Positions 7,192 to 16,070 of a DNA stretch of 21,706 nucleotides are shown here, in pieces. Position 1 is the stretch's first letter; each line of letters opens with the position of its first letter. This DNA is from Nemertoderma westbladi (taxonomy: Eukaryota; Xenacoelomorpha; Nemertodermatida; Nemertodermatidae). The translations under genes and the position numbers were made by a program. The stretch lies in the NCBI GenBank assembly GCA_032718475.1, contig JAUCBJ010001796.1, positions 1 to 21,706 on the forward strand, given 5' to 3'. A model generated the notes under the pieces. It ran no database searches and had not been told where the DNA came from. It saw nothing but the letters and a program-made list of their open reading frames with translations.

Positions 7192-9296
7192 GGATCGGCA
7201 TGCTGCATTGCAGCTGCATTTTTAAGAATGCTGTGCCGGCTTGTCAACAAAATTGCACCGCCACAACTCCCTATCACCCATGACATTTGCTAGATCATCC
7301 GCATCTTTAAGGCCAGTGTCATTTAAGATGCGTCTCAAGAAAGTCATGGGCTGTCCACCATGCTTATTCACTCCATGAGGCTGCCAAAGTACAAGATTAT
7401 GCACTGGCTGGTCCTCACGGCGAAAGCAATGTCCTGCAAAGCGGAGGCGATTTTGTTCTAGTGTCAAGCTTGGGGGAACCAATGAGACACCTCCAATGTT
7501 ATATAGTGTCTGGTTGGAGATGTGTGCATTGTACTTGACACAATGAACCCGGCGTAGCATTCTTGTGAATGTGCCATCCAGAGATTTGGTGTCCTCAGCA
7601 GTTAGAGCCCAGCATGGACTCCCGTAGAGGAGTACTGGAACTACTGCTGCTCTAAATAATCTGACCTTAAGTTTCCGATTAATTCTCGGTGACTTCCAAA
7701 TCCTGGAAAGCCTATTCAAGGCTGCCCATGCCTTTCCCTTACGTATTCGAAGGTCCTCACCTGACTTCCGGATCCATGATCCCAGGTAACAGAAGTCGTC
7801 CACATGCTCAAGCATACCATCCTTTGAGCTTATGCTCATCCGATCAGAGACTTGCTGAGGACTTTCAAAGCTAACTGTCAGAATTTTGGTCTTTCTGGAG
7901 TTAATAAAAAGACCAACACTAGAAGCAGCATGTTCTAATGAGCTGAGGAGCTGTTGGGCTCCCTCTAATGATTCTGAGAGTACTGCTAAGTCATCAGCAA
8001 AGTCTAGATCAGTTAGGTACTTGGCAGGATTTCCTCGACTTCTGGAGCCAGTAGGTGGAGTTATCATCACCCCATCATCATTATAATGATCTAAGGACAT
8101 GCGTAGAACATAGTCAACCACAATAATGAACAAGAATGGTGCAAGTGTGTCTCCTTGGAGGACGCCCCATAACACTTCAAATGGTTCTGTGTCACCGTCA
8201 ACAGTAGACACAAATGTTGTCGAACCATCATATACTGATCTGATTGCTGCAATAATTTCATCAGGAATCCCATATAATGAAAGTATGCTGAACATACGTG
8301 AGCGAGAGACTGAGTCAAAGGCCTTGAAGAAGTCAACAAAGATAACAGCCAGATGCCTGTCTTTCTTTTTTGATAACTCTTCAATTATCCTTCTAAGTGC
8401 CAAAATGGGCTCCATGGTCCCACGACCTTTACGGAACCCATTCTGATTTCCACGGAGCAGTCTCTCAATGGGATCCCTGATGCGATTTAATAGAATCCTA
8501 TTGTATAGCTTTGCAGCAATCGAGATCAATGAGATTCCCCGAAAAGAACCATAGAGTGTTAGGTTGCCCTTCTTGGGAACTGGCACCAACTTATTTGTTT
8601 TCATTTCTTGTGGGACTCTTGTTGTTCGGTACATGTCTACTATGATGGGATAGATGAGCTTTAAACACTCAGGTATTTTAAAGACCTCAGGGGGAACACC
8701 ATCTACTCCACTGGCACGATTGGTCTTAATGCTCTTTGCAGCAGCCTTCACTTCTGTAAAGGAGATATCGCCAATGGGAATATCTGGGAGTACAGACTCA
8801 GACACTTTTACTTCTATAAAGTTATCAGGCAATACCCTGTCATTATTGAGGAGCTTTTCAAAGTGGGCTTTCCAACCATTGAGGCGATCGGCTGGTGATT
8901 CAGCCTTAACCTTGGTGGTTGGTTGGCTTTTCCGCCCAGTAAGCAGATTGATCGATTTCCATGCCTGGGATGATTGCCTGCTGTCGTCAGCATCATTGAT
9001 GGCATCAACCTGTTGGTTTATTAGCTCCTGTAGATTAGCAGAGTACTGCCTGTTCAGGGACCTAGATGCAGCCTTAACTGCATTCTTGGCTGCTGTAGTC
9101 TGTTTGAGCCGGGACTCTTTCTGCGCCTTATGAAGGTCATTTCGGCACTTCTGAATTTTGTTGTCAGTCCAGGGGGCCCTTTTCCTGTTTCGAGGGTATA
9201 CATGAACTGTTTCTGCACCTGCTAACTTAACTGCTTCTGTAAAGGCAGTATAGCCCTCACAGTGATCTGCCGCCTCAGAGGCAAGAGCCTCATACC
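7169..9296 (-). mobile_element. 5'-truncated LINE insertion (copy B), about 2.13 kb
   Basis: The element runs on the minus strand from 9296 to the (TAG)n tail at 7169 and is bounded by GGCATAATCAA duplications (9297-9307 and 7158-7168). It contains the end of the inter-domain linker and the full reverse transcriptase plus C-terminal region, but no endonuclease: 5' truncation as expected from target-primed reverse transcription. The reading frame is unbroken, in contrast to the LINE sequence immediately upstream (copy A), so B is the younger insertion. The target was the already decayed 3' end of copy A. Confidence 0.85.
7222..9294 (-). CDS. LINE (non-LTR) reverse transcriptase, 5'-truncated ORF2-like protein
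   Basis: An open frame of 690 codons without interruption. It copies element RNA at the nicked target (target-primed reverse transcription). Residue numbers count from 9294. Residues about 35-130 are a basic, helical linker containing AWKSINLLTGRKS and then a WKAHFEKLL box. RT motifs follow: an SGVDGVPPEV box near 195-204, NGFRKGR near 285, motif A VIFVDFFKAFD (catalytic Asp at about 321), motif B GVLQGDTLAPFLF (about 377-389) and motif C DFADDL (Asp pair at about 434-435). All three catalytic aspartates are present. The C-terminal part has a CVKYNAH box and an FAGHCFRR box, and ends with a DRELWR box. No in-frame ATG occurs before the RT domain, so this is not a complete gene; it enters open from the truncated 5' end, with a TAA at 9303-9301 in the target DNA. 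No RNase H is visible. The family is RTE/CR1-like by appearance; the exact clade is unknown. Confidence 0.9.
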   Translation of the reverse strand, partial: YEALASEAADHCEGYTAFTEAVKLAGAETVHVYPRNRKRAPWTDNKIQKCRNDLHKAQKESRLKQTTAAKNAVKAASRSLNRQYSANLQELINQQVDAINDADDSRQSSQAWKSINLLTGRKSQPTTKVKAESPADRLNGWKAHFEKLLNNDRVLPDNFIEVKVSESVLPDIPIGDISFTEVKAAAKSIKTNRASGVDGVPPEVFKIPECLKLIYPIIVDMYRTTRVPQEMKTNKLVPVPKKGNLTLYGSFRGISLISIAAKLYNRILLNRIRDPIERLLRGNQNGFRKGRGTMEPILALRRIIEELSKKKDRHLAVIFVDFFKAFDSVSRSRMFSILSLYGIPDEIIAAIRSVYDGSTTFVSTVDGDTEPFEVLWGVLQGDTLAPFLFIIVVDYVLRMSLDHYNDDGVMITPPTGSRSRGNPAKYLTDLDFADDLAVLSESLEGAQQLLSSLEHAASSVGLFINSRKTKILTVSFESPQQVSDRMSISSKDGMLEHVDDFCYLGSWIRKSGEDLRIRKGKAWAALNRLSRIWKSPRINRKLKVRLFRAAVVPVLLYGSPCWALTAEDTKSLDGTFTRMLRRVHCVKYNAHISNQTLYNIGGVSLVPPSLTLEQNRLRFAGHCFRREDQPVHNLVLWQPHGVNKHGGQPMTFLRRILNDTGLKDADDLANVMGDRELWRCNFVDKPAQHS

Positions 9297-9307
9297 TTGA
9301 TTATGCC
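9297..9307 (-). repeat. Target-site duplication, 5' copy (LINE B)
   Basis: GGCATAATCAA on the minus strand, identical to 7158-7168. It lies between the last decayed codons of LINE A and the first codons of LINE B. Confidence 0.85.
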
Positions 9308-9325
9308 ACAGAATCACGACCCTCT

Positions 9326-10839
9326 CTAAAAAGGTGCATGTCTGACCTCGATGTTTGGTGGCTGCCCAAGCAAATTGCTGAAGTGATTTTTCCACTTCCC
9401 AACACGTTCTTCAGGACTATCGGCTTTAAGGCGCCCCTTTGCACAGCTTTTCCGACCAGATACCTCATTTACAGTTTTCCAGGTAAGTCTTGATTGTTGC
9501 TGTATGTGAGCAGTTGTAATTGCTTCAGTTTTATCTTGTATGTACTTTTCCTGGCTGATGTTGTAGGCCAATTTAAGATCGTCCTTAGCTTTCTCAACCT
9601 TGTTAATGTTTTCGGTTGTTGGTTGTTCGGTTTTAACTTTGTAGGCTATCTTAAGATCTTCTCTCTTACAAGTAACCTCAGAGTTTTGCCATGGCACATA
9701 CTGTTTTCGTTTGGCCTCTTATTCGATATGCATCTTAGCTGATTCCTTGTGGGCTGTTATTATATTCTGGTATATTGAATTGTTGGATTGGTCTTCATCC
9801 ATTGACTGAAGTGCTTCAAAGTGGTTTTGAACTTCTACTGTATAAGCATCCTTGCAGCATTGTCAGTTCTGAGTTTATCCCAGTCATATTTGATTTGCTT
9901 GCTTGTCCTGGGTTTCATGGCTCTCAAACTGAGTCTGATCTCTGCTGTCACAATTCTGTGGTCCGAACCAATTAGGTTAAACGAGCTGTATGCCTCGCAG
10001 TTGATCATGCTGTTTCTCCATGTTTTGTTTATAAGGATGTAATCCAGTTGTGCTTTGGTTCCATTAGGGTATTGAAAGGTCCATAGCTTTCCCTTACTCT
10101 ATTCGAATGTGTTGTTTGTTGGTATCAATTCACATTCTTCCATTAGGTCTAAAAGTAAGTACCCATTTCTGTAAGAACTGGTGTTATAGGTGTAACCCTT
10201 GATGTCTTCTGGGCCAATTTGTGCATTCAGGTCACCAGCAACGACTTTAACATTGTGTTTCGGAATGTCCTTTATAAGTCCAGTCAGTTCTTCATAAAAC
10301 TTGACTGCTTGTTCTGGCTCTGAGGCATTGGTTGGACTGTAGCAACATATAACTGTTACTTTGGGATTCCCATCAAATGTTGCGATCATAACCCTGGAAT
10401 TTATAGATTCGATGTTGTTTAGGGTCTTAAGTGCAAATGGGCTTAGCAGAATTCCTACTCCACCAATTGATGCATTAGCCGAGTTTCTTACTGCTGAGCT
10501 TGTTACTAACGTCCATCCATTCCCAATGTCATTGTACTTCATGGCAGTGTCTTCATGACAAATCCGATGTTTTTGGATGCAGATGATGTCGATGTTATAT
10601 TCCATTGCCAGAGCGACCATGTCACCCTGTTTGGTATGTGCTTTCAGCGTGCGTGCGTTCATTGTAGCAATCTTTAGTGTCTTTTTACATTTCAACAGGT
10701 TGGTTATTCTTTCTTCTCTGTCTTCTGTTCTAGTAGCCAATTTATCGACCCCAGCCTGGTGTACCACTGAGGGACGCGGTCCTTGTTGACCCGGGCGACG
10801 ACCGAGCCGGTATTTCTCCTGGAGGGTTCTCATACTCAT
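9326..10839 (-). pseudogene. Inactivated LINE AP-endonuclease plus linker (copy A)
   Basis: An ATG at 10839 opens a frame to a TAG at 10101-10099 (246 codons). Endonuclease motifs in order: KIATMNARTL (Asn61), DIICIQKHRI, GGVGILLS, VICCYSPTN (Tyr167) and AGDLNAQIG (Asp203, Asn205). After the TAG the same frame continues with LDYILIN and then GSDHRIVT, the C-terminal Asp-His catalytic motif, so the TAG is a nonsense mutation inside the domain. Another stop occurs at 9837-9835, then the reading shifts frame, a TAA lies at 9721-9719, and the linker frame runs to 9326 with LTWKTVNEVSGRKS and WKNHFSNLLGQPP. In this family the residue after IQ is normally a metal-binding Glu (IQEHR); here it is Lys90, which should abolish nicking. 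The endonuclease normally cuts genomic DNA to prime reverse transcription. Such proteins are often labelled 'craniofacial development protein 2-like' in invertebrate annotations. Confidence 0.85.
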
Positions 10840-11310
10840 ATCTTTCAGTTGCGGGAGTAAACCGCTTGTGGTCGCAACTCCTACAGGCGTCTTCGCAGTA
10901 GGTCGCCATTGGTTGATTACCTTCCGCCGACCTTGTCAGCACGTCTAGTCATTGGTTGATTACCTTCCGCCTATCCATGGCCTACAGCCCTGCTGCCGAT
11001 TGTAGGGGTCCTTTTGTTACACCCTGAACCAAGTGTGCCTCCTGGGTTAGGTTACCTAACAGTGGTAGAGGAGCATCCAGTATAGACAGGGCGGGGCGTG
11101 TATCATCTCTAATGCAGATGCGTATCAAGCCTTTGCCTTCAATGGTGCCTAGGCGCTATAGCCCTCAATGACTTATTTAGTTGACAGGGCTAAACCAACC
11201 CACTCTTGATCAACTAAATAATGAATAGGCTATGCTTATCGGGCCTGCCCTACTGGGCTGACAGGTAGTACCACATTACTGCCATAGTGGTAGCAGGATC
11301 TGGGGACCTG
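10840..11310 (-). other. Probable 5' UTR / leader of LINE A
   Basis: This segment is compositionally distinct from the AT-rich DNA further right and abuts the endonuclease start codon. The endonuclease frame stays open upstream of ATG 10839 for about 40 codons to a TGA, without an earlier ATG. It contains a duplicated 22-bp word (10907-10928 and 10950-10971) and a 12-bp-arm inverted repeat TTATTTAGTTGA / TCAACTAAATAA (11173-11184 and 11210-11221). RTE-like and CR1-like elements often carry an internal promoter in the 5' UTR, but no specific promoter element can be pointed to. Confidence 0.45.
10907..10971. repeat. 22-bp direct repeat, 43 bp apart, in the LINE A leader
   Basis: CATTGGTTGATTACCTTCCG followed by CC occurs at 10907-10928 and again at 10950-10971. 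Duplicated units in the leader are a known feature of several LINE 5' UTRs and may be promoter subunits; here that is inference. Confidence 0.75.
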
Positions 11311-11704
11311 ACCTGACCTGAATCTAGTATCTAGTAACCAGTATCAAGGTACTGATATCTACCTAACCTTCTGACGCTACCTGACCTTCTGTTATATCGG
11401 TATATATCCTGACATCGCTTAGGAATGTTGTATGTGTGCCAAAACCAGACCCAAACCAGCACTCAACTAAACCAGACCTGCGGGTCAGATAACTGTAGTC
11501 ATCAGGTTCACTATCCGTTTATTCATCATAAATTGGCCTTGTCAACTTAACATTACCAGGGTATAACTCCTCCGAATCACTAGATTTACTATCCTGTTCA
11601 ATACAATCCCTTCTAGACCCGTCTATATCTGGTGGGTCTATGTAATTGTGTGTTTTTAGAGGTGTTCGTTGTCTGGGTTGCGTTGTAAGCGTCTGAGTTG
11701 TAGT
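11311..11704. other. Intergenic DNA, no gene recognised
   Basis: It contains redundant short words around CTAGTATCTAGTAACCAGTATC and CTACCTGACCTTCTG (11325-11400) and nothing that can be assigned. A similar CGCCTGACCTGAAATATAGT string occurs at 3602-3622, hinting at a dispersed repeat shared by the two places. Confidence 0.35.
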
Positions 11705-11930
11705 TTACAAATTCACACACCCAGCCACGAATTGGAATCCCCAATTACAAAGTCAACAAACTGCTTAGTTACAAATTCACGCACCCAGCCACGAATTGGA
11801 ATCCCCGATTACAAAGTCAACAAACTGCTTAGTTACAAATTCACGCACCCAGCCACGAATTGGAGTCCCCGAATTCAAAGTCAACAAACTGCTTAGTTAC
11901 AGATTCGTGTAGCCGATAACGAATCCAACC
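11705..11930. repeat. Three tandem copies of a 64-bp unit plus a partial fourth
   Basis: Units start with TTACAAATTCACRCACCCAG at 11705, 11769 and 11833 and end with AACAAACTGCTTAG. They are nearly identical (single-base differences such as ACACACC/ACGCACC and GGAATCC/GGAGTCC, and CCCGATTAC/CCCGAATTC). A fourth, diverged start (TTACAGATTCG) at 11897 fades by about 11930. Because 64 is not a multiple of three, the plus-strand open frame 11669-11896 is not a conserved peptide repeat. Confidence 0.92.
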
Positions 11931-12389
11931 ACACAGTAACTAATCTGAGCACCAACAAGATTAAAATACAAATGTACAATTTTCGACTAATTATGCTAAT
12001 CTGACACGATCTGGCATTTAGGCACACGGTTTGCGTTCTTATCATTGTGGAACATCAATTTCATCTTGGAACCCACGGCCTTTGTGAGAATAATAGAAGG
12101 ACATTGTTGCATTAGAAACAGGGCGGTATTACATGCAACAATAACAATTTACCACTAATGTAGATGGTAGTAGGAAAGGTAAGCACTCTGATTCTGACTG
12201 ACTAATTATAATAATGCTCTGAAATAATAGTTACTACAGATCTGTAAAACCATTAAGGCTCGCTCGTGATTCTGTCCAATTCAATTCAATCAATAAATTA
12301 TTTACTCTTTCATCATGACGGAAATTATAATATAAATAAATTATGAAGTTAAGTTATAGAAACCAATATGAGTGGTAGAAGATACATGG
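11931..12389. other. AT-rich intergenic DNA, nothing recognised
   Basis: No open frame with a conserved motif and no clear repeat. AATTCAATTCAATCAATAAATTATTTAC near 12280-12305 is simple AT-rich sequence. Confidence 0.4.
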
Positions 12390-12740
12390 GGCTGGGGAGA
12401 TCCAGTGGCGTAGCGAGGGGGCTGGGGAGATCCAGTGGCGTAGCGAGGGGTGCTGTGGAGATCCAGTGGCGTAGCGAGAGGGGGCTGGGGAGATCCAGTG
12501 GTGTAGCGAGGGGGGCTGGGGAGTTCCAGTGGCTTAGCGAGGGGGGCTTGGGAGATCCAGTGGCGTATGGAGGGGGCTGGGGAGATCCAGTGCCGTAGCG
12601 AGGGGCGCTGGGGAGATCCAGTGGCGTAGGGAGGGGGGCTGGGAGATCCAGTGGCGTAGCGAGGGGGGCTGGGGAGATCCAGTGGCGTAGCGAGGGTGGG
12701 CTGGGGAGATCCAGTGGCGTAACGAGGGTGGGCTGGGGGG
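12390..12740. repeat. GC-rich minisatellite, 11 copies of an approximately 31-bp unit
   Basis: Eleven copies of the core GGAGATCCAGTGGCGTAGCG are spaced 30-32 bp (CCAGTG cores at 12402, 12432, 12463, 12494, 12526, 12557, 12587, 12618, 12648, 12679 and 12711). The spacing varies in a run of G at each junction (GGGG to GGGGGG). CAGTGGCGTAGCGAGGGG resembles terminal sequences of several DNA transposon families, so the array may have grown from a transposon end; that is inference. The minus-strand open frames here, rich in Pro and Ser, are by-products of the repeat. Confidence 0.93.
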
Positions 12741-12747
12741 ATTCTCG

Positions 12748-12793
12748 GGGGCGCCGGAAGCACGGGGGTAGCAGGGGTAGCTTCCGGCGCCCC
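12748..12793. repeat. Perfect 13-bp inverted repeat at the edge of the minisatellite
   Basis: GGGGCGCCGGAAG (12748-12760) and CTTCCGGCGCCCC (12781-12793) are exact reverse complements around a 20-nt G-rich spacer, just after the last minisatellite unit. It could be a GC-rich hairpin or the terminal repeat of a small element. Confidence 0.8.
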
Positions 12794-13623
12794 TGGAGAT
12801 CCTTGCTAGTTTTGGGTGCCAAAATCTGTATAACTAAAACTCCTCACTACTAACTAGCATTGTAGTTTATTATCAGAATCGACAGTCTTCTAAACAACAG
12901 ACCTGGCAACTGTATTTGGCTAGAGAAAAAATTTGAAGCCTAGAATGCAGTATATATATTATATATATATATACAGTAGTATATATATTGTTTGCACTGC
13001 TGTACTGTACTAATTTATATTGACTAAAGTGAATAATCACTTAAGAAATTAAAACCCGGACGCTTCAATATATCAGCTGATTCCCGCAATGCCGGCATGT
13101 AGTTACTGTAATATTTGGTTGTACATAATATCTCTGATCACAAAGAAAAAATTTGAATAGATATTCGGGAACTTTGCCATGGTCTGGAACATGCTAGATA
13201 AAGATATTAAACAAAGTATTACTATAAAATCACTAGGAAGAAAATTAAAATATGAAGTAACAGATGAACTTAAGTAAGGCACCTTTTATTTAAATTAATA
13301 TATCAATACCTTACTAAATTATTAATCAATATAAATACTATCAGTCAACATCCGCCAAATTATGCGGTTAATATCGGAGTCAATAATACAATTCCACTTC
13401 GTATCTATATTGATAATATTATGTATAATTGAAATTATGTTTCACAAAGTTAATTCACAAAAAATTATTTCCGGCACACCCTAGCTGGATCTAAACTCTC
13501 CGGGATCTATTCAATTCACCCTAGACGATAACTTTCGAGTACGGACAGTTGTCCTTAATACTGTATTGGGAAAATATTTGGCGAATTAACATAATAGATA
13601 ACATGAGTTGTCCATTCTGTTTA
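12794..13623. other. AT-rich intergenic DNA between the two repeat arrays
   Basis: No gene recognised. It holds an AT dinucleotide tract at about 12950-12988 and a repeated GAAAAAATTTGAA word (about 12926 and 13145). CACCCTAG occurs twice near 13475-13525. Composition changes abruptly to GC-rich at 13624. Confidence 0.45.
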
Positions 13624-13936
13624 GTGTCTACCCCTAAGTGGCTGGGACGAGGTGGCTGCCCCAAAGTGGCTGGGACGAGGTGGCTGCCCCAAGGTGGCTG
13701 GGACGAGGTGGCTGCCCCAAAGTGGCTGGGACGAGGTGGCTATCCGAGGTGGCTGCCCCAAGGTGAATGGGACGAGGTGGATGCCCCAAAGTGGCTGGGA
13801 CGTAGTTGCTGCCCCAAAGTGGCTGGGACGAGGTGGCTGCCCCAAAGTGGCTGGGACGAGGTGGCTGCCCCAAAGTGTCTGGGATGAGATGGCTGCCACA
13901 AGGTGGCTGGGACGAGGTGGCTGGGACGGACGAGGT

Positions 13937-16070
13937 GGCTATCCAAGGTGGCTGGGACGAGGTGGCTGCCCCAAACTGGCTGGGACGAGGTGGCTATCCG
14001 AGGTGGCTGCCCCAAGGTGAATGGGACGAGGTGGATGCCCCAAAGTGGCTGGGACGTAGTTGCTGCCCCAAAGTGGCTGGGACGAGGTGGCTGCCCCAAA
14101 TTGGCTGGGACGTGGTTGCTGCCCCAAAGTGGCTGGGACGAGGTGGCTGCACCAAAGTGGCTGGGACGAGGTGGCTGTCCCAAAGTCGCTCTGACGAGGA
14201 GGCTATCCGAGGTGGCTGCTCCAAGGTGGATGGGATGAGGTGGCTGCTCCAAAGTGGCTGGGACGTGGTTGCTGCCCCAAAGTGGCTGGGACGAGGTGGC
14301 TGCCCCAAATTGGCTGGGAGGTGGTTGCTGCCCCAAAGTGGCTGGGACGAGGTGGCTGCACCAAAGTGGCTGGGACGAGGTAGCTGTCCCAAAGTGGCTG
14401 GGACGAGGTGGCTGCCCCAAAGTGGCTGGGACGAGGTGGCTGCCCCAAAGTGGCTGGGACGAGGTGGCTGCCCCAAAGTGTCTGGGACGAGAATGCTGCC
14501 CCAATGTGGCTGGGACGAGGTGGCTATCCGAGGTAGCTGGGACGAGGTGGATGCCCCAAAGTGGCTGGGACGAGGTGGATGCCCCAAAGTGGCTGGGACG
14601 AGGTGGCTGCCCCAAAGTGTCTGGGATGAGATGGCTGCCACAAGGTGGCTGGGACGAGGTGGCTATCCAAGGTGGCTGGGACGAGGTGGATGCCCCAAAG
14701 TGGCTGGGACGTGGTGGCTGCCCCAAAGTGTCTGGGACGAGATGGCTTCCACAAGGTGGCTGGGACGAGGTGGCTATCCGAGGTGGCTGGGACGGACGAA
14801 GTGGCTATCTGAGGTGGCTGGGACGAGGTGGATGCCCCAAAGTGACTGGGACGAGGTGGCTGCCCTAAAGTGTCTGGGACGAGATGGCTGCCACAAGGTG
14901 GCTGGGACGAGGTGGCTATCCGAGGTGGACTGGATGAGGTGGATGCCCCAAAGTGGCTAGGACGAGAGGGCTGCCCCAAGGTGGCTGGGACGAGGTGGAT
15001 GCCCCAAAGTGGCTGGGACGAGGTGGCTGCCCCAAAGTGTCTGGGACGAGATGGCTGCCACAAGGTGGCTGGGACGAGGTGGCTGCCACAAGGAGGCTTG
15101 GACGAGGTGGCTATCCGAGGTGGATGCCCCAAGGTGGCTGGGACGAGGTGGATGCCCCAAAGTGGCTGGGACGGGATGGCTGCCCCACGGTGGCTGGGAC
15201 GAGGTTGCAGCCCCAAAGTGGCAGGGACGAGATCGCTGCCACAAGGAGGCTTGGACGAGGTGGCTATCCGAGGTGGATGCCCCAAGGTGGCTGGGACGAG
15301 GTGGTTATCCGAGCTCGCTGGGACGAGGTGGATGCCCCAAAGTGGCTAGGACGAGATGGCTGCCCCAAGGTGGCTGGGACGAGGTGGATGCCCCAAAGTG
15401 GCTGGGACGGGATGGCTGCCCCACGGTGGCTGGGACGAGGTTGCTGCCCCAAAGTGGCTGGCACGAGATGGCTGCCACAAGGTGGCTGGGACGAGATGGA
15501 TGCCCCAAAGTGGCTGGGACGGGATGGCTGCCCCACGGTGGCTGGGACGAGGTTGCTGCCCCAAAGTGGCTGGGACGAGATGGCTGCCACAAGGTGGCTG
15601 GGACGAGGTGGCTGGGACGAGGTGGATGCCCCAAGGTGGCTGGGACGAGGTGGCTATCCGAGGTGGCTGGGACGAGGTGGATGACCCAAAGTGGCTAGGA
15701 CGAGATGGCTGCCCCAAGGTGGCTGGGACGAGGTGGATGCCCCAAAGTGGCTGGGACGGGATGGCTGCCCCACTGTGGCTGGGACGAGGATGCTGCCCCA
15801 AAGTGGCTGGGACGAGGATGCTGCCCCAAAGTGGCTGGGACGAGATGGCTGCCACAAGGTGGCTGGGACGAGGTGGCTATCCGAGGTGGCTGGGACGAGG
15901 TGGATGCCCCAAAGTGGCTGGGACGGGATGGCTGCCCCACGGCGGCTGGGACGAGGTTGCTGCCCCAAAGAGGCTGGGACGAGATGGCTGCCACAAGGTG
16001 GCTGGGACGAGGTGGGTATCCGCGTTGGCTGGGACGAGGTGGCCCCAAAGTGGCTGGGACGAGGTGGCTT
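13937..16070. repeat. Higher-order repeat block 1 (2134 bp)
   Basis: This block is followed immediately by a second block (16071-18204) at a constant offset of 2134 bp. Comparing the lines and the translations in several frames, only three differences were found: 13958 C / 16092 T, 13966 C / 16100 A and 14506 G / 16640 A. All idiosyncratic variant words recur at the same relative place. Confidence 0.92.

Larger units (their letters stand above)
9308..11310 (-). mobile_element. Older LINE fragment (copy A): 5' UTR, endonuclease and start of linker
   Basis: The minus strand carries an approximately 0.47-kb GC-richer leader (about 11310-10840), an apurinic/apyrimidinic-type endonuclease frame (10839 onward) and a linker ending near 9326. 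The reverse transcriptase that should follow is absent: the next RT belongs to the separate insertion B, which has its own copy of the same linker. The upstream boundary near 11310 is a guess from the change in composition and the CCTGACCTGACCTG run on the plus strand. Copy A has in-frame stops and a frameshift and is inactive. Confidence 0.75.

Noticed and set aside
8654-9133. Plus-strand 159-codon open frame opposite the RT linker
   Set aside because: It is a shadow of the minus-strand LINE frame, with no recognisable motif of its own.
10361-10789. Plus-strand frames opposite the endonuclease
   Set aside because: Shadows of the minus-strand endonuclease, which carries clear catalytic motifs.
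7222-10839. Reading the whole LINE region as one damaged element
   Set aside because: The linker box is present twice with different sequence, and an 11-bp target duplication brackets 7169-9296, so two elements are required.
12341-12822. Minus-strand Pro/Ser-rich open frames of 140-157 codons
   Set aside because: They are translations of the 31-bp minisatellite in two overlapping frames. Unit lengths of 30-32 bp break any constant frame.
1-13623. tRNA, rRNA or snRNA genes
   Set aside because: No cloverleaf with A- and B-box spacing or conserved rRNA stretch was spotted by eye. A covariance-model scan would be needed to exclude small RNA genes fully.
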